From Ruoffia halotolerans (GTDB lineage Bacteria > Bacillota > Bacilli > Lactobacillales > Aerococcaceae), in the NCBI RefSeq assembly GCF_014049385.1, contig NZ_JACAOA010000005.1, positions 47,390 to 111,389 of the forward strand: a DNA stretch of 64,000 nt, given 5' to 3'. The notes under the pieces were generated by a model. That model did no database searches. It was not told where the DNA came from and saw only the letters and a list, made by a program, of their open reading frames with translations. How positions within the stretch are numbered: position 1 is the first letter of the stretch; every line of letters starts with the position of its first letter. Of the stretch, positions 37,574 through 49,230 are shown in pieces. The translations under genes and the position numbers were made by a program.

Positions 37574-38389
37574 TTATTTCTTTTCTTTGTTACTCATTTG
37601 AATAGATTTATTAATAGCTGCAGTGACGCCTTTGTTAATCGCTGATTTAAATCCAGCATGTTCAAGCGCAACAACTCCGGCAATTGTTGTTCCATTTGGG
37701 CTAGTTACTTTATCTTTCAGTTCGCCTGGATGCATACCTGTCTCTATAACCATGCTAGAAGCGCCTTTTACGGCCTGTGACGCCATTTTACGACTCTGTT
37801 CACGTGAGAGTCCATACTCTACTCCAACGTCGCTCATCGCCTCAATGAGTTGATATATGAAGGCTGGGCTCGACCCGGCTAAACCAGTTACAGCATTAAA
37901 AAGTGATTCTGGTATAGCTTCGACGATACCTGCATACTGTAGACTTTTTTCAAAAAGAGTTATTTTTTCATCGTCAGTATTTTTTGACGTACAATATGCA
38001 ATATACCCTTCGCCAATTTCAACTGGCGTATTAGGCATGGTGCGAATCCATTTATGAGAAGCGGGTGTAAAGGCTTCTAATTGCGCGATTGATAACCCAG
38101 CAGCCATACTCACCCAAGTTTTTGGTTTAGATTCAATGACTAAATCATCGAGTTGTTCAAAAATCGTTCCAAATTGATTGGGTTTCACCCCGATAAAGAT
38201 GATGTCTGATTCATTGATTAATTCATCCAATGATTCCGATTTGACAACGTCAGCGCCAACTTGTTCAGCTAAGTCTGCTAATTTCTCTTGTGTGCGGTTA
38301 TGTAATATCATCGAGTATCCTGCTTTAAGTATTGCTTTTGCAATCGCAGACCCCATATTGCCGACGCCGATCATTCCAATTGTTGGCAT
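37574..38389 (-). CDS. proC: Pyrroline-5-carboxylate reductase
   Basis: A 271-residue NAD(P)H enzyme for the last step of proline synthesis. Rossmann motif GVGNMGSAIAKA, then GVKPNQ, RTMPNTPVEIGEG, and the C-terminal signature GASSMVIETGMHPGELKDKVTSPNGTT (about 205-232). Its stop is 14 bases before the pip start. AGAGGG precedes the ATG. Confidence 0.97.
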   Translation of the reverse strand: MPTIGMIGVGNMGSAIAKAILKAGYSMILHNRTQEKLADLAEQVGADVVKSESLDELINESDIIFIGVKPNQFGTIFEQLDDLVIESKPKTWVSMAAGLSIAQLEAFTPASHKWIRTMPNTPVEIGEGYIAYCTSKNTDDEKITLFEKSLQYAGIVEAIPESLFNAVTGLAGSSPAFIYQLIEAMSDVGVEYGLSREQSRKMASQAVKGASSMVIETGMHPGELKDKVTSPNGTTIAGVVALEHAGFKSAINKGVTAAINKSIQMSNKEKK

Positions 38390-38404
38390 GTTATCCCTCT
38401 TTCT

Positions 38405-39703
38405 TTAGTCTAGTCCCACACGTTTGAATATAGCATCTACTTGTGTTAAATGATATGAAGGATCAAATAAGTTATTGACCTCATCACTTGATAATTTTTG
38501 ATTGATAGTTTTATTTTCTTTAACTAATTCTTCAAAGGATTTTGATTCATCCCAAGCTACTTTAGTGAGAGGTTGAACTAAATCATAGGCTGCTTCACGT
38601 GTTAGACCCGCATCTATGAGTGATAACATGACACGTTGTGAATAAATTAAGCCGTACGTTTTTGCCATGTTTTGTTCCATGTTCTCAGGTAAAACAGTTA
38701 ATTTCTCAATGATATTCGCGAAACGATTAAGTTGGTAATTTAGTAAAGTTGTTATATCCGGTAAGATAATTCGCTCTACTGAAGAGTGTGAAATATCACG
38801 TTCATGCCATAATGAGACATTTTCGTATGCGGGTGTAATGTATCCACGCATTACTCTTGCTAAACCAGTGACATTCTCACTACCAATCGGGTTACGTTTG
38901 TGAGGCATTGCTGATGAGCCTTTTTGACCTGCAGCAAAGTACTCTTCCACTTCACGTGTTTCAGTTTTTTGGAGTCCTCTAATTTCAGTCGCAAATCGTT
39001 CGATACTTGTCCCAATTAACGCCATGACCGCAACGTAATGTGCATGTAAATCACGTGGTAATACTTGAGTTGAAATATCTTGAGCACGGATACCTAATTG
39101 TTCACAGACGTATGCTTCAACTTCTGGAGGTGTATTGGCAAATGATCCAACTGCACCACTCATTTTTCCTGCTTCAACATCTTTCGCCGCTTCTTCAAAG
39201 CGCTTTTGATTACGTTTTAACTCAGAGTAAAAGCCAGCTAATTTCAAGCCGAAAGTTGTTGGTTCCGCATGAACACCATGAGTTCTTCCCATTTGAATAG
39301 TATATTTGTGTTCTTTAGCTTTTTTACCAACAACATCAATGATGCGTTGAATATCTTTTCTTAAGATGTCATTGACTTGTTTCAATTGGAAGCCATAAGC
39401 TGTATCGACCACATCTGTACTTGTTAAACCGTAATGAATCCATTTACTTTCATCACCTAAGCTTTCACTCACACAACGAGTAAATGCAACAACATCATGA
39501 CGCGTTTCTTCTTCAATTTCTAGGATTCGCTCTACAGTAAAGCTCGCATTTTGTCTAATCTTGTCTACATCTTCTTGAGGAATCTCATCTAAGTTTGCCC
39601 AAGCTTGGCATGCTTCAATCTCAACTTCTAACCATGTTTCGTATTTCTTCTCAAGTGACCAAATATTTTTCATTTCTGGTCTTGTATAACGTTCAATCGT
39701 CAT
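38405..39703 (-). CDS. purB: Adenylosuccinate lyase
   Basis: A 432-residue fumarase/aspartase-fold enzyme acting twice in purine synthesis (SAICAR to AICAR; adenylosuccinate to AMP). The signature [12 protein letters not shown] holds the mobile catalytic loop; TSTDVVDTA and [10 protein letters not shown] supply other active-site residues. The ATG shares one base with the folA stop (TAATG), showing coupling. Found apart from the other pur genes, which is common. Confidence 0.97.
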   Translation of the reverse strand: MTIERYTRPEMKNIWSLEKKYETWLEVEIEACQAWANLDEIPQEDVDKIRQNASFTVERILEIEEETRHDVVAFTRCVSESLGDESKWIHYGLTSTDVVDTAYGFQLKQVNDILRKDIQRIIDVVGKKAKEHKYTIQMGRTHGVHAEPTTFGLKLAGFYSELKRNQKRFEEAAKDVEAGKMSGAVGSFANTPPEVEAYVCEQLGIRAQDISTQVLPRDLHAHYVAVMALIGTSIERFATEIRGLQKTETREVEEYFAAGQKGSSAMPHKRNPIGSENVTGLARVMRGYITPAYENVSLWHERDISHSSVERIILPDITTLLNYQLNRFANIIEKLTVLPENMEQNMAKTYGLIYSQRVMLSLIDAGLTREAAYDLVQPLTKVAWDESKSFEELVKENKTINQKLSSDEVNNLFDPSYHLTQVDAIFKRVGLD

Positions 39704-40203
39704 TATATACCCTCTTCCTTACGTTGCCACCATTCATACCGGTGTTTATGAATATTTTTTTCGTCTGTTTCGCCGTGAACGACTTTTGTTAATTCCCAGT
39801 TCTCTTCATCAATCTCTGCCATGACAACATCATTCAAAAATTCATCCTCGATAACTGTTCTTACCACTCGATCCGCATGATCAATTAAACCTAAGAAGAC
39901 TTTAGCTCCACCAATAACCATTAGGTTACGATCTTCTGACAAAGCCAATACGTCTTCAATCGTATGAACAACGGTTAACTCCGGAATATCTTGTCCATAA
40001 GATGTATCAGTTGTTAATACTACCGTTTTTCGACCTGGTAGTAGTCGTCTGTTCATAGATTCAAAAGTTCGACGCCCCATTAACATTGTGTGCCCCATAG
40101 TCGTTTCTTTAAAGAATTTCAAATCATTCGGCAAATTCCACGGTAGGTCATTTTTATATCCGATCCCACCATTTAAATCTTGTGCATATACAAATGTTAT
40201 CAT
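39703..40203 (-). CDS. folA: Dihydrofolate reductase
   Basis: A 166-residue enzyme regenerating tetrahydrofolate. [21 protein letters not shown] includes the catalytic Asp; GRRTFESM and VIGGAKVF bind NADPH. It lies 12 bases after thyA, which makes the dihydrofolate it reduces. Length is that of chromosomal enzymes; no sign of a resistance-type acquired gene. Confidence 0.97.
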   Translation of the reverse strand: MITFVYAQDLNGGIGYKNDLPWNLPNDLKFFKETTMGHTMLMGRRTFESMNRRLLPGRKTVVLTTDTSYGQDIPELTVVHTIEDVLALSEDRNLMVIGGAKVFLGLIDHADRVVRTVIEDEFLNDVVMAEIDEENWELTKVVHGETDEKNIHKHRYEWWQRKEEGI

Positions 40204-40215
40204 AATTACACTTCC

Positions 40216-41160
40216 TTAAACTGCAATCGGTGCTTTGATAGAAGGATGCGGATTGTAATTCTCTACTTTAATCTCATTACTTTCAATTTGATCCAATTTA
40301 GCTTCACTTTGAATTACGAGTTGAGGTAATGGTCTAACATCTCTTGCTAATAACAGTTTAGCTTGTTCAAGGTGATTTGAATAAATGTGAGCATCACCAA
40401 TTGTATGAACAAATTCTCCGACCTCTAAACCTGTTTCACGTGCAATCAAATGTGTTAATAGTGCATAACTCGCGATATTAAATGGAATACCTAAAAAGAT
40501 ATCGCCACTTCTTTGATATAACTGACAACTTAATTTGCCATCTGCCACATAAAACTGGAATAAGGTATGACAAGGTGGTAAAGCCATTGAAGGAACATCT
40601 TCTGGGTTCCAAGCGGAAACAATGTGACGTCTTGAATCAGGATTTGTTTTAATTTGGTCAATGACTATTTTAATTTGATCAAGAGTGTCACCATTACGTA
40701 ATTGCCACGCTCGCCATTGTTTACCATAAACATCCCCTAAGTGACCAAATCGTTCACTAAAGTCATCATTTGTAAGTATTTCATTTTGAAATTTAGTCAT
40801 TTCTTCATCGTATTGAACTTTAAAAGTCTCGTCTACTAAGGCACGTCTACCGAAGTCAGTCATATCTGGTCCTTCATACGCATCACTTTCAACATAATTT
40901 TTAAAAGCCCATTCGTCCCATATATGGTTATTGTTTTCTAATAGATAGCGTATATTTGTATCTCCACGAAGAAACCAAAGTAATTCTGATTTAATTAGGG
41001 CAAATGGTACGCGTTTAGATGTCAATAAAGGAAAGCCTTCTTGAAGATTAAAGCGCATTTGGTGCCCAAATATGCTCAAAGTTCCAACACCTGTCCGGTC
41101 CTCTTTTTTTGTTCCTTCCTTTAATACTTTTCTTACTAAATCTTGGTATTGAGTTGTCAT
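40216..41160 (-). CDS. thyA: Thymidylate synthase
   Basis: A 314-residue enzyme making dTMP from dUMP with methylene-tetrahydrofolate. The nucleophile is Cys in [27 protein letters not shown] and [22 protein letters not shown] bind dUMP. I start at ATG 41160 ([10 protein letters not shown]), matching relatives; AAAGGAT lies about 10 bases upstream. It follows the ABC-F gene by 16 bases and leads into folA. Confidence 0.97.
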   Translation of the reverse strand: MTTQYQDLVRKVLKEGTKKEDRTGVGTLSIFGHQMRFNLQEGFPLLTSKRVPFALIKSELLWFLRGDTNIRYLLENNNHIWDEWAFKNYVESDAYEGPDMTDFGRRALVDETFKVQYDEEMTKFQNEILTNDDFSERFGHLGDVYGKQWRAWQLRNGDTLDQIKIVIDQIKTNPDSRRHIVSAWNPEDVPSMALPPCHTLFQFYVADGKLSCQLYQRSGDIFLGIPFNIASYALLTHLIARETGLEVGEFVHTIGDAHIYSNHLEQAKLLLARDVRPLPQLVIQSEAKLDQIESNEIKVENYNPHPSIKAPIAV

Positions 41161-41176
41161 TCTATAATAATCCTTT

Positions 41177-43069
41177 CTATAATGAAAGTTCACTTAAGTA
41201 CTCATAACGTTCGTAATATTCTAGTAAAGCTAACTCTAGACTTTCTAGCTTTTCTTGTAATTCCATTAATCTATATGCATCACTGCCTTGTGTTGCCATT
41301 TCTGCTTGAGTTGTTTCAATTTCAGCTTCAGTTTCTTCGATATCTTTTTCGATTGTCGCCCATTCTTTTTTCTCATTATAAGACATGCGTTTTTTCTCAG
41401 TTTTTACTTTTTCAATGTCTTTTTTCGGCGCATCATTACTTTCTGTCTTCTCAGTTTGAGCGGGTACCTTACTTTGTGTATTTAAATAATCACTATAATT
41501 CCCGTAAATTAAATTAAATTTACCTTCGCCTTGAATGTCTAATAATTGATCCACTGTTTTATCAATGAAGTAACGGTCATGGGATACAATAATTACGACT
41601 CCGACAAAGGAATCCAAGTAATCTTCTAGCACTGTGAGTGTTTCAATATCTAAATCATTCGTCGGCTCATCTAAGAACAATACGTTTGGTTCTTGAATTA
41701 ATAATGTCAGTAAATATAGACGTCGGCGCTCACCACCTGAAAGATATTTAATTTGATTACCGTGAGTCACTCTAGGGAAGTTAAATTGCTCTAACATTGA
41801 TGCTGCCGAAACAGATTGACCTCCATCTGTTTGAAATTCGTCCGCAATTTGTGTTAAATATTGTAGAACGCGCATCTCACCAGGTAAGTCTTGATCCAAT
41901 TGACGGTAATATGCCATCTTAACAGTTTGACCAATTTCATACACACCACTTGTAATAGGATGTAATCCAGCTAAGGTGTTTAAGAATGTTGATTTTCCGA
42001 TACCATTCTCACCAATAATACCTAGGCGTTCACCTTTGATAAAGCTTTTCGTAAAGTTTTCAATAACAGTCTTATCACCAATCTCAACAGTGACATTTTC
42101 TAAATCCATAATTCTTTGGCCGATTCTTTGTTGATCAAAGTTAAAATCAATCGCTTCATCTGCTTGATTACGTGATTCGATTGAACCTTTTAAATCTTCA
42201 AAACGATTGATACGCGCCTGTTGTTTAGTAGTTCTTGCTTTGGCACCCTTGCGCATCCAACTTAGTTCTTGTTGGAATAAGCGGTTTTGTTTCTCTTGGA
42301 TTCTTTCATTATTGGCTGCTTCTTCGCTTCGTTTAGTTAAATAGTCTTGATAATTCCCAGAATATTCTCTCAATTGACCAAAGTTTAGTTCTACAATTTT
42401 GTTAACTGAACGCTCTAGGAAGTAGCGATCATGCGTTACGAGTAATAGTGCACCTTTGTAAGTAGCTAAATATTTTTCTAGCCATTGAATAGATGAGATA
42501 TCTAAATGATTCGTTGGCTCATCTAAGATTAATAAATCTGGTTCAGATATAAGTACTTGGGCTATCCCGATACGTTTACGTTCCCCACCTGAACAAGTAG
42601 AAACGAGACGATTTAAATCATTTAAGTCAAGCTGACTTAAGATTGTTTTGGCATTCACTTCAATTTCCCAACCATTATTTAAATTCATTTCATCACTCAT
42701 CTTAGTGAAGCGGTCGAAATTGGTCGGATTCTCTGGTTCATTTTCCAAATCTAAGCGTGCTTTTTCATAGCGTAATAACTTTTGAATTTGAGGTGCAGGA
42801 CTATCATAGACTGTTTCTAATATCGTCTTATCTAAATCCAATTCTGGATGTTGATCCAAATAGCCTATGCGAAAATCATTAGGTTTGAGTATCTCGCCTT
42901 CGTCATATGTATCGATATTGGCAATCACCTTTAATAGTGAACTTTTCCCAGTCCCGTTTGGCCCAATCAAACCAATTCGGTCCCCTGTGCGAATCGATAA
43001 GTCAACTCCGCCTAGTAAAGTTTTTGTTCCGTAAGTTTTATGTAAATTTGTAATTTTTAATTCTTTCAT
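41177..43069 (-). CDS. ABC-F family ATPase, Uup/YfmR type
   Basis: A 630-residue soluble protein with two ABC domains and no membrane span. Walker [10 protein letters not shown] and GENGIGKST; signatures: SGGERKR and SGGERRR. The linker between domains matches the P-site tRNA interaction motif region, and a C-terminal coiled coil of about 70 residues marks the Uup/YfmR branch. ABC-F proteins act on stalled or slow ribosomes. The ATG at 43069 has GAGGAG upstream. A resistance role is not suggested by anything seen. Confidence 0.92.
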   Translation of the reverse strand: MKELKITNLHKTYGTKTLLGGVDLSIRTGDRIGLIGPNGTGKSSLLKVIANIDTYDEGEILKPNDFRIGYLDQHPELDLDKTILETVYDSPAPQIQKLLRYEKARLDLENEPENPTNFDRFTKMSDEMNLNNGWEIEVNAKTILSQLDLNDLNRLVSTCSGGERKRIGIAQVLISEPDLLILDEPTNHLDISSIQWLEKYLATYKGALLLVTHDRYFLERSVNKIVELNFGQLREYSGNYQDYLTKRSEEAANNERIQEKQNRLFQQELSWMRKGAKARTTKQQARINRFEDLKGSIESRNQADEAIDFNFDQQRIGQRIMDLENVTVEIGDKTVIENFTKSFIKGERLGIIGENGIGKSTFLNTLAGLHPITSGVYEIGQTVKMAYYRQLDQDLPGEMRVLQYLTQIADEFQTDGGQSVSAASMLEQFNFPRVTHGNQIKYLSGGERRRLYLLTLLIQEPNVLFLDEPTNDLDIETLTVLEDYLDSFVGVVIIVSHDRYFIDKTVDQLLDIQGEGKFNLIYGNYSDYLNTQSKVPAQTEKTESNDAPKKDIEKVKTEKKRMSYNEKKEWATIEKDIEETEAEIETTQAEMATQGSDAYRLMELQEKLESLELALLEYYERYEYLSELSL

Positions 43070-43096
43070 ATCAAAACTCCTCGCTAAATTCACTAT

Positions 43097-43105
43097 ATTA
43101 TAACA
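43097..43105 (-). promoter_or_regulatory. Extended -10 promoter of the uup-thyA-folA run
   Basis: TGTTATAAT on the minus strand (TATAAT 43097-43102), just after the ABC exporter terminator. -35 weak. Confidence 0.5.
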
Positions 43106-43118
43106 TAGAATAGAGTGA

Positions 43119-43146
43119 AAAAATCCAGGTACCCTTAGGTCCCTGG
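43119..43146 (-). terminator. Terminator after the ABC exporter gene
   Basis: Stem CCAGG.ACC / GGT.CCTGG with ATTTTTT tail on the minus strand. Confidence 0.8.
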
Positions 43147-43152
43147 GTATAA

Positions 43153-44871
43153 TTACATTTCTCCAAATTGACTGCGATATAAGTCAGCATAAATGTTATC
43201 TAACTCTAACAATTCCTCATGTGTTCCATCCTCCATTATTCCCTCAGGCGTTACAACGATGATGCGATCTGCATTTGTAATTGTTGCTAAGCGGTGGGCA
43301 ATGACGAGTGATGTTCGTCCTTGTGACAATTCATCGAGTGAAGATTGGATAAAGCGTTCGGTAGCAGTATCTAAAGCACTTGTAGCTTCATCTAAAATAA
43401 GAATTTTGGGATTTTTTAAGAATATTCTAGCAATTGATAAGCGCTGTTTCTGCCCTCCTGATAGCGAAACTCCTCTTTCGCCTATCTGAGTATCAACCCC
43501 ATCTGGTAAATTTGAAATCACCTCTCGTAATTTAGCTGAATCAATGGCAGCTTTAACCTCTTCATCAGTTGCATCCAATCGCCCATACAATACGTTCTCT
43601 TTAATGGTCCCATCAAATAAAAAGACATCCTGTTGAACAATACCGATTTGTTTACGTAATGAACGCATCGTCACATCCTGAATATCTACCCCATCAATCG
43701 TTATTTTGCCTCCGGTAATTTCATAGAATCGAGGTAATAAATTTACTAACGTCGTTTTACCAGCTCCTGATGGTCCTACAAAAGCGACAGTTTGACCAGC
43801 TTTAATATTAATCGTTACATTTTCTAGGACGGGTTTTTCTTTATTATAACCAAAAGAAACATTGTCATAGCGAATATTTCCTTCAAACTTAGGTGCTTCA
43901 ACTGCATTGGGACTATCGACAATATCTGGTTCTTTATTCAATTCTTCTTGTAATCTAACAAAACCAGCATAACCTTTTGGATAAACTTCTAACATCGCAT
44001 TAACTCTCTCAAGTGGACGAATAAATACATTGGAAAGTAGAATATATCCAACGAGCTCACCAATTGTTAGTTCACCTACAATTGTATAATAAGAACCCGC
44101 CAGCAAGGCAAACAGATTAATCAAACGCATGACAATATAATTAAATGAAGAACTCGTTGCCATAGAATTATAAAATCTAACCATTGCTAAACGGTATTTC
44201 TCAGCTAAATCAACGAAAATATCATTCTCGTATGACTCATTCGCAAAAGCTTTAACTACTCTCATCCCACTAATTGAGTTTTGAATTCCAGCGTTAAACC
44301 GGCCCAAGTTTTGTTTAATACTCACATTAATATTAACCATATAACGGCTAAACAGCCCCAGTACAACACCTAAGATAGGAATTAAGGCGACAGTCATTAA
44401 TGCTAACGGAACATGAACATTTAACATTAAAAGAAACGCTCCGACCAAAGTCATAATCGTTATAAAAACATCTTCGGGTCCGTGGTGAGCTAATTCACTA
44501 ATTTCGAACAAGTCTGTTGTAATACGACTCATTAAGTCCCCAGTCTTCATCTTGTCAAAATAAGCATAAGATTGCTTTTGAAAATGCTCAAATAGCTCTT
44601 TACGCATATCTGTCTCAATATGACTCCCAAAGACATGACCGATATATACGACAATATAATTCATAGTCGTATTAAATAAATATAAAGCAAATAATAATAC
44701 TGAGAACATGACAATATGCCGTAAATTTCCTTTCGGCAATATTTGATCAATCACCATATTGACCGCAATCGGAAAGAATAATTCCAAGATAGCTGAAATA
44801 ACAGCACAAATAAAATCGATTGCAAATAATTTTTTATATGGAATATAATACGAGAAAAATTTTTTAAGCAT
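43153..44871 (-). CDS. ABC exporter, fused permease-ATPase (MdlB/MsbA-like)
   Basis: A 572-residue half-transporter: six transmembrane spans in about residues 1-310, then an ATPase with GPSGAGKTTLV, Q-loop GIVQQDVFLF, LSGGQKQRLSIARI, LILDEATSALD and the switch His in VIAHRL. It should work as a homodimer, as no partner gene is adjacent. It exports lipid, peptide or drug; the substrate cannot be told. It follows a terminated gene and ends at its own terminator. Confidence 0.9.
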   Translation of the reverse strand: MLKKFFSYYIPYKKLFAIDFICAVISAILELFFPIAVNMVIDQILPKGNLRHIVMFSVLLFALYLFNTTMNYIVVYIGHVFGSHIETDMRKELFEHFQKQSYAYFDKMKTGDLMSRITTDLFEISELAHHGPEDVFITIMTLVGAFLLMLNVHVPLALMTVALIPILGVVLGLFSRYMVNINVSIKQNLGRFNAGIQNSISGMRVVKAFANESYENDIFVDLAEKYRLAMVRFYNSMATSSSFNYIVMRLINLFALLAGSYYTIVGELTIGELVGYILLSNVFIRPLERVNAMLEVYPKGYAGFVRLQEELNKEPDIVDSPNAVEAPKFEGNIRYDNVSFGYNKEKPVLENVTINIKAGQTVAFVGPSGAGKTTLVNLLPRFYEITGGKITIDGVDIQDVTMRSLRKQIGIVQQDVFLFDGTIKENVLYGRLDATDEEVKAAIDSAKLREVISNLPDGVDTQIGERGVSLSGGQKQRLSIARIFLKNPKILILDEATSALDTATERFIQSSLDELSQGRTSLVIAHRLATITNADRIIVVTPEGIMEDGTHEELLELDNIYADLYRSQFGEM

Positions 44872-44941
44872 TGTATAACTCCTCTGACATAAAATCTTAA
44901 CCCATTCTACCTGAATTCAGTAGGCTTTTCAAAGTTAAAAA

Positions 44942-44979
44942 TTAAAAAGCATGGCTCTGAATTAATTCAAAGACCATGC
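44942..44979 (-). terminator. Terminator after the mini-LPXTG gene
   Basis: Stem GCATGG.CT.TGAATT / AATTCA..GCCATGC with a TTTTTAATTT tail on the minus strand. Confidence 0.85.
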
Positions 44980-45008
44980 ATTATTATTTAAACTTTCTTA
45001 TCTTTAGC

Positions 45009-45191
45009 TTACTTTTTCTTTCTTGATGAAACTACTAACCAAATCCCAGCAACAACTGCAATTGCTGCAATTAAGATAAATACCCAACTATTAGATTCAC
45101 CTGTGTTAGGTAAAGTTGACATTGCTTGGACTTTATTAGGAACTAAAAGTAATAAAGTTAATATTAAGCTAAATAAAGTTTCTTTTTTCAT
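45009..45191 (-). CDS. Minimal LPXTG protein, 60 residues
   Basis: The frame holds only a signal peptide and a sorting signal. Residues 1-23 form a hydrophobic signal ending VQA; residues 24-30 read M-S-T-L-P-N-T; GESNS and a 20-residue hydrophobic span follow, then SRKKK. If signal peptidase and sortase both act, about seven residues remain on the wall. The ATG at 45191 has AAGGGG upstream and a clear terminator follows, so it looks like a real gene. It lies between fhs and the ABC exporter. It might be a decayed surface protein, but both ends are intact. Function unknown. Confidence 0.8.
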   Translation of the reverse strand: MKKETLFSLILTLLLLVPNKVQAMSTLPNTGESNSWVFILIAAIAVVAGIWLVVSSRKKK

Positions 45192-45249
45192 AAATATACC
45201 CCTTATCTATAAGAAATGGATCACACTATAATAATTATATGTAATATGT

Positions 45250-46926
45250 TTAAAATAAGCCAGTGATATTCCCTTCCTTATCGACATCAATACTTTCTGC
45301 AGACGGTTTTTTTGGTAAACCTGGCATAGTCATAATCGTTCCAGTGATAGCAACGATAAAGCCTGCACCAGCTGAAAGGCGAAGTTCTTTGATCTTAATA
45401 TCAAAATCCGTCGGTGCGCCAATTAATGATGCTGTGTCTGAAAGTGAATATTGAGTTTTAGCCATACATACTGGAAGCTGACCAAATCCAACTTGTTCAA
45501 TTTCTTTTAACTGTTTCATCGCTTTATTTGTATAGGTTGCGCCCTTGCCTCCATATACTTTTTGAACTACATGAGTGATTTTATCCATTAAAGTCGTATC
45601 TAAGTCATAAGCAAATGTCATGTTTGTCTTATTCTCACAAGCTTCAACAACTAATTGAGCTAATTCTGTCGCGCCTTTACCACCTTGTTCCCAGACTTTT
45701 GCTACAGATGCTTTAATACCCCATTCTTGGCAAGCATCCAATATAACTTGAACTTCTGCATCTGTGTCGGTGAAAAAGTGATTAATTCCGACGACTGTAT
45801 TTAGATTAAAGACATCTTTCATTGTTTGAATATGATGCTTTAAGTTCACTAGTCCTTTTTTAACTGCGATGACATTTTCCTCATTAAGATGCTGTTTTGA
45901 AACACCACCATGCATTTTCAGAGCCTTAACAGTAGCTACAACAACGACTGCATCAGGTGCAAGCTCCGCTGTACGGCATTTGATATCTATGAATTTCTCT
46001 CCACCAAGATCTGCACCAAAACCGGCTTCAGTTACAGCATAATCTCCATAAAGTAAAGCATGTTTTGTTGCTAATATACTATTACAACCATGGGCTATAT
46101 TTGCAAAAGGTCCACCATGAATAAACGCTGGTGTGTTCTCAAGTGTTTGAACTAAATTTGGTTTAAAAGCATCTACTAATAAAGCCGTAACTGCTCCAGA
46201 ACCTTTTAAGTCATCAACAGTTACAGGTTGGTTATCATGAGTATAAGCCACAATAATTCGGCTGATTCTTTCTTTCAAATCTATTAAATCTTCAGATAAA
46301 CAAAAGATGGCCATAATCTCTGAGGCAACTGTTATATCATAGCCATCTTCTCGTGGAACCCCATTAGTTGAACCATTTAATCCATTAACTATATGACGGA
46401 GTTGACGATCATTCATATCTACGACACGTTTCCAATGAATCTTTCTCGTATCAATATTCAAAGAGTTTCCATGATGAATATGATTATCTAATAATGCAGA
46501 GATTAAGTTATGTGCAGAAGAAATTGCATGGAAATCACCCGTAAAATGTAGATTAATATCTTCCATCGGAACTACCTGCGCGTAACCGCCTCCTGCTGCC
46601 CCACCTTTCATCCCAAAGACAGGTCCCAGGGAAGGTTCTCTAAGCGCCAAGACTGATTTCTTACCGATTTGAGCTAGACCATCAGCTAAACCTACAGACA
46701 TAGTTGTCTTCCCTTCACCTGCAGGTGTTGGCGATATAGCTGTAACCAAAACGAGTTTTCCTTTATTTTTTTCAAATTCTTCTTTATTCATATTCACATC
46801 AATTTTGGCTTTATAATGTCCGTAAGGTATAAACTCTTCCTTGGATATGCCTAAATTTTCAGCAATTTCATTAATAGGCTTTTTATCAGCAGTCTTTGCT
46901 ATATCGATATCATTTAGATGACTCAA
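45250..46926 (-). CDS. fhs: Formate-tetrahydrofolate ligase
   Basis: A 558-residue ATP-dependent enzyme making 10-formyl-tetrahydrofolate. The P-loop-like [19 protein letters not shown] and the [14 protein letters not shown] and HFTGDFHAI motifs are diagnostic. The start is TTG at 46926, with AGGAGTG five bases upstream. It feeds purine synthesis and initiator-tRNA formylation, fitting the folate genes nearby. The 232 bases between fhs and lepA hold only the lepA terminator and probable fhs promoter. Confidence 0.97.
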   Translation of the reverse strand: MSHLNDIDIAKTADKKPINEIAENLGISKEEFIPYGHYKAKIDVNMNKEEFEKNKGKLVLVTAISPTPAGEGKTTMSVGLADGLAQIGKKSVLALREPSLGPVFGMKGGAAGGGYAQVVPMEDINLHFTGDFHAISSAHNLISALLDNHIHHGNSLNIDTRKIHWKRVVDMNDRQLRHIVNGLNGSTNGVPREDGYDITVASEIMAIFCLSEDLIDLKERISRIIVAYTHDNQPVTVDDLKGSGAVTALLVDAFKPNLVQTLENTPAFIHGGPFANIAHGCNSILATKHALLYGDYAVTEAGFGADLGGEKFIDIKCRTAELAPDAVVVVATVKALKMHGGVSKQHLNEENVIAVKKGLVNLKHHIQTMKDVFNLNTVVGINHFFTDTDAEVQVILDACQEWGIKASVAKVWEQGGKGATELAQLVVEACENKTNMTFAYDLDTTLMDKITHVVQKVYGGKGATYTNKAMKQLKEIEQVGFGQLPVCMAKTQYSLSDTASLIGAPTDFDIKIKELRLSAGAGFIVAITGTIMTMPGLPKKPSAESIDVDKEGNITGLF

Positions 46927-47114
46927 ATAATCACTCCTAAATTCGTAGTTTTATTTAATTTAGTATATCATAGAAGAACGTTTTCAATTGCTTATAACCA
47001 ATGAACTTATACTAATAATACTCAATCATTCGTGTATTCAAAATCAAATTATAGTTTCTTAAATTATCATATTATATTGAACGCTAGTTAAATCCTTATT
47101 CACGCAATTTAGGC

Positions 47115-47145
47115 AAAAAAATAGACAACCCGTTAAGGAAGTCTA
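47115..47145 (-). terminator. Terminator after lepA
   Basis: Stem TAGAC..CC / GG..GTCTA with seven T on the minus strand, 14 bases after the lepA stop. Confidence 0.75.
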
Positions 47146-47158
47146 CTTTAAAAATATA

Positions 47159-48982
47159 TTAATCTTCGTCCATAGAAAGCACTGCCATGAAAGCTTCTTG
47201 TGGAATTTCCACACTTCCGACAGACTTCATACGTTTCTTACCTTCTTTTTGTTTCTCTAATAGTTTTTTACGACGAGAAACGTCCCCACCATATAATTTT
47301 GCAGTTACATCTTTACGGTAAGCTTTAATTGTCGTACGCGCAATAACCTTATTACCAATAGTCGCTTGTACCGGAATTTCAAACATCTGACGAGGTATGA
47401 TTTCCTTCAATTTACTTGCTAACTCTTTTCCACGGTTGAAAGCAAAGTCACGGTGAACAATCGTACTAAAGGCATCAATAATTTCTCCATTAAGAAGAAT
47501 ATCAAGCTTCACTAAGTTTGATTGTTTGTAACCAATCACTTCATATTCTAACGACGCATAACCTTTAGTATTTGATTTTAATTTATCGAAGAAATCAAAG
47601 ATGATTTCAGCCATTGGCATTTCGTAAACAACGTTAACACGATACTCATCAAGATAATCCATTGTTAGGAAGTTACCACGTTTACGTTCACATAGATCCA
47701 TTACTGCTCCAACATAATCATTTGGTACCATGATCGTTGCTTTAACGTAAGGTTCTAAGATTTTATCAACTTCGGTGTTATCTGGCATCATAGATGGGTT
47801 ATCCACGATGATTGTCTCACCGTCTGTTTTGACCACTTCATAGATTACTGAAGGTGCAGTCATAATCAAATCTAAGCCAAATTCACGTTCTAAACGCTCT
47901 TGAATTACATCCATATGTAATAAGCCCAGGAACCCTGTTCTGTAACCAAAACCTAACGCTTGTGACGTTTCAGGTTCAAATTGCAGTGCCGCATCGTTTA
48001 ATTGTAACCTTTCAAGCGATTCTCTTAAATCATTGTAGTCACTTGAATCAACTGGATATAAACCAGCGTAAACCATTGGATTTAATTTACGGTATCCTGG
48101 CAATGCTTCTTCCGTTGGATTGTTAGCTAATGTGATGGTATCACCAACACGGGTATCTTGAATTGTTTTGATGTTCGCTGTGACATAACCAACATCCCCG
48201 GCCATTAAGAAATCACGTTGAATTGGTGATGGTGAGAATATTCCTACTTCAACAACTTCGAATTCTTTCCCATTGCTCATTAATTTCATGCGCTCACCGG
48301 GGCGTATAACACCTTCCATGACACGAATGTTTAAAACAACACCACGGTAACTGTCATAGGCCGAATCAAAGATTAATGCTTTAAGCGGAGCATCAACATC
48401 CCCTTGTGGTTCTGGAACTTTCTCAACAATTTGTTCTAAAATTTCTTCAATTCCAATACCAGATTTTGCACTTGCATGAACGGCTTCAGAAGCATCAATC
48501 CCAATAATATCTTCAATTTCAAATTGAACTCGTTCAGGATCTGCTGCTGGTAAATCAATTTTATTAATTACAGGTAAAATTTCTAAATCATTGTCTAAGG
48601 CTAGGTAAACATTTGCCAATGTTTGAGCTTCTATCCCCTGAGCTGCATCGACAACTAATAAAGCACCCTCACAGGCTGCTAATGAACGAGAAACTTCATA
48701 TGTAAAATCGACGTGACCAGGTGTATCAATTAAATGGAAGATATAATCTTCGCCATCTTTTGCTTTATATGTTAATTCAATCGCATTTAATTTGATTGTT
48801 ATTCCACGCTCACGCTCAAGATCCATTGAATCCAATAATTGAGCTTGCATATCACGGTCAGCCACAGAATGGGTCTGTTGTAAAATACGGTCTGCTAAAG
48901 TCGATTTACCGTGGTCAATATGGGCAATAATCGAGAAATTTCTTATTCTTTTTTGTCTTTCTCTCATTTCATTTATATTCAT
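47159..48982 (-). CDS. lepA: Translation elongation factor 4 (LepA)
   Basis: A 607-residue translational GTPase that acts on stalled or misplaced ribosomes. G1 is [11 protein letters not shown]3 DTPGHVDF, G4 NKIDL. The C-terminal domain unique to LepA ends with [25 protein letters not shown] near residues 560-585. I start at the ATG at 48982 ([10 protein letters not shown]), with GAAGGA upstream; 17 extra residues upstream in frame are unlike the family. Placement after dnaJ is typical of Lactobacillales. Confidence 0.97.
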   Translation of the reverse strand: MNINEMRERQKRIRNFSIIAHIDHGKSTLADRILQQTHSVADRDMQAQLLDSMDLERERGITIKLNAIELTYKAKDGEDYIFHLIDTPGHVDFTYEVSRSLAACEGALLVVDAAQGIEAQTLANVYLALDNDLEILPVINKIDLPAADPERVQFEIEDIIGIDASEAVHASAKSGIGIEEILEQIVEKVPEPQGDVDAPLKALIFDSAYDSYRGVVLNIRVMEGVIRPGERMKLMSNGKEFEVVEVGIFSPSPIQRDFLMAGDVGYVTANIKTIQDTRVGDTITLANNPTEEALPGYRKLNPMVYAGLYPVDSSDYNDLRESLERLQLNDAALQFEPETSQALGFGYRTGFLGLLHMDVIQERLEREFGLDLIMTAPSVIYEVVKTDGETIIVDNPSMMPDNTEVDKILEPYVKATIMVPNDYVGAVMDLCERKRGNFLTMDYLDEYRVNVVYEMPMAEIIFDFFDKLKSNTKGYASLEYEVIGYKQSNLVKLDILLNGEIIDAFSTIVHRDFAFNRGKELASKLKEIIPRQMFEIPVQATIGNKVIARTTIKAYRKDVTAKLYGGDVSRRKKLLEKQKEGKKRMKSVGSVEIPQEAFMAVLSMDED

Positions 48983-49170
48983 AAATCCTTCACTTCCTTT
49001 ATAGCCAAATGGCTTACCTACAAAAATACTCACACTTAATCATACCAAAAAACATTGCATATTGATAGGCTTCAGCTCTTTTTTTAATTAATTATCTAAT
49101 CATAAAAATACAATTTAAAAAAATGTAAATCTTGTAATATATACATTAATCTAAAATTAGTAAAAATTAA

Positions 49171-49212
49171 AGGAGACAATTCAGGCATAATAACTAGCCT
49201 GAGTCGCCTCCT
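49171..49212 (-). terminator. Terminator after dnaJ
   Basis: Stem GGAG.C.A.TCAGGC / GCCTGA.T.CTCC with a TTTAATTTTT tail on the minus strand. Confidence 0.85.
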
Positions 49213-49230
49213 AATAAAACTTACATTAAA

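Noticed and set aside
41143..41517. 124-codon open frame antisense to the thyA/ABC-F junction
   Set aside because: Phe/Leu/Cys-rich shadow of the coiled-coil tail of the ABC-F protein.
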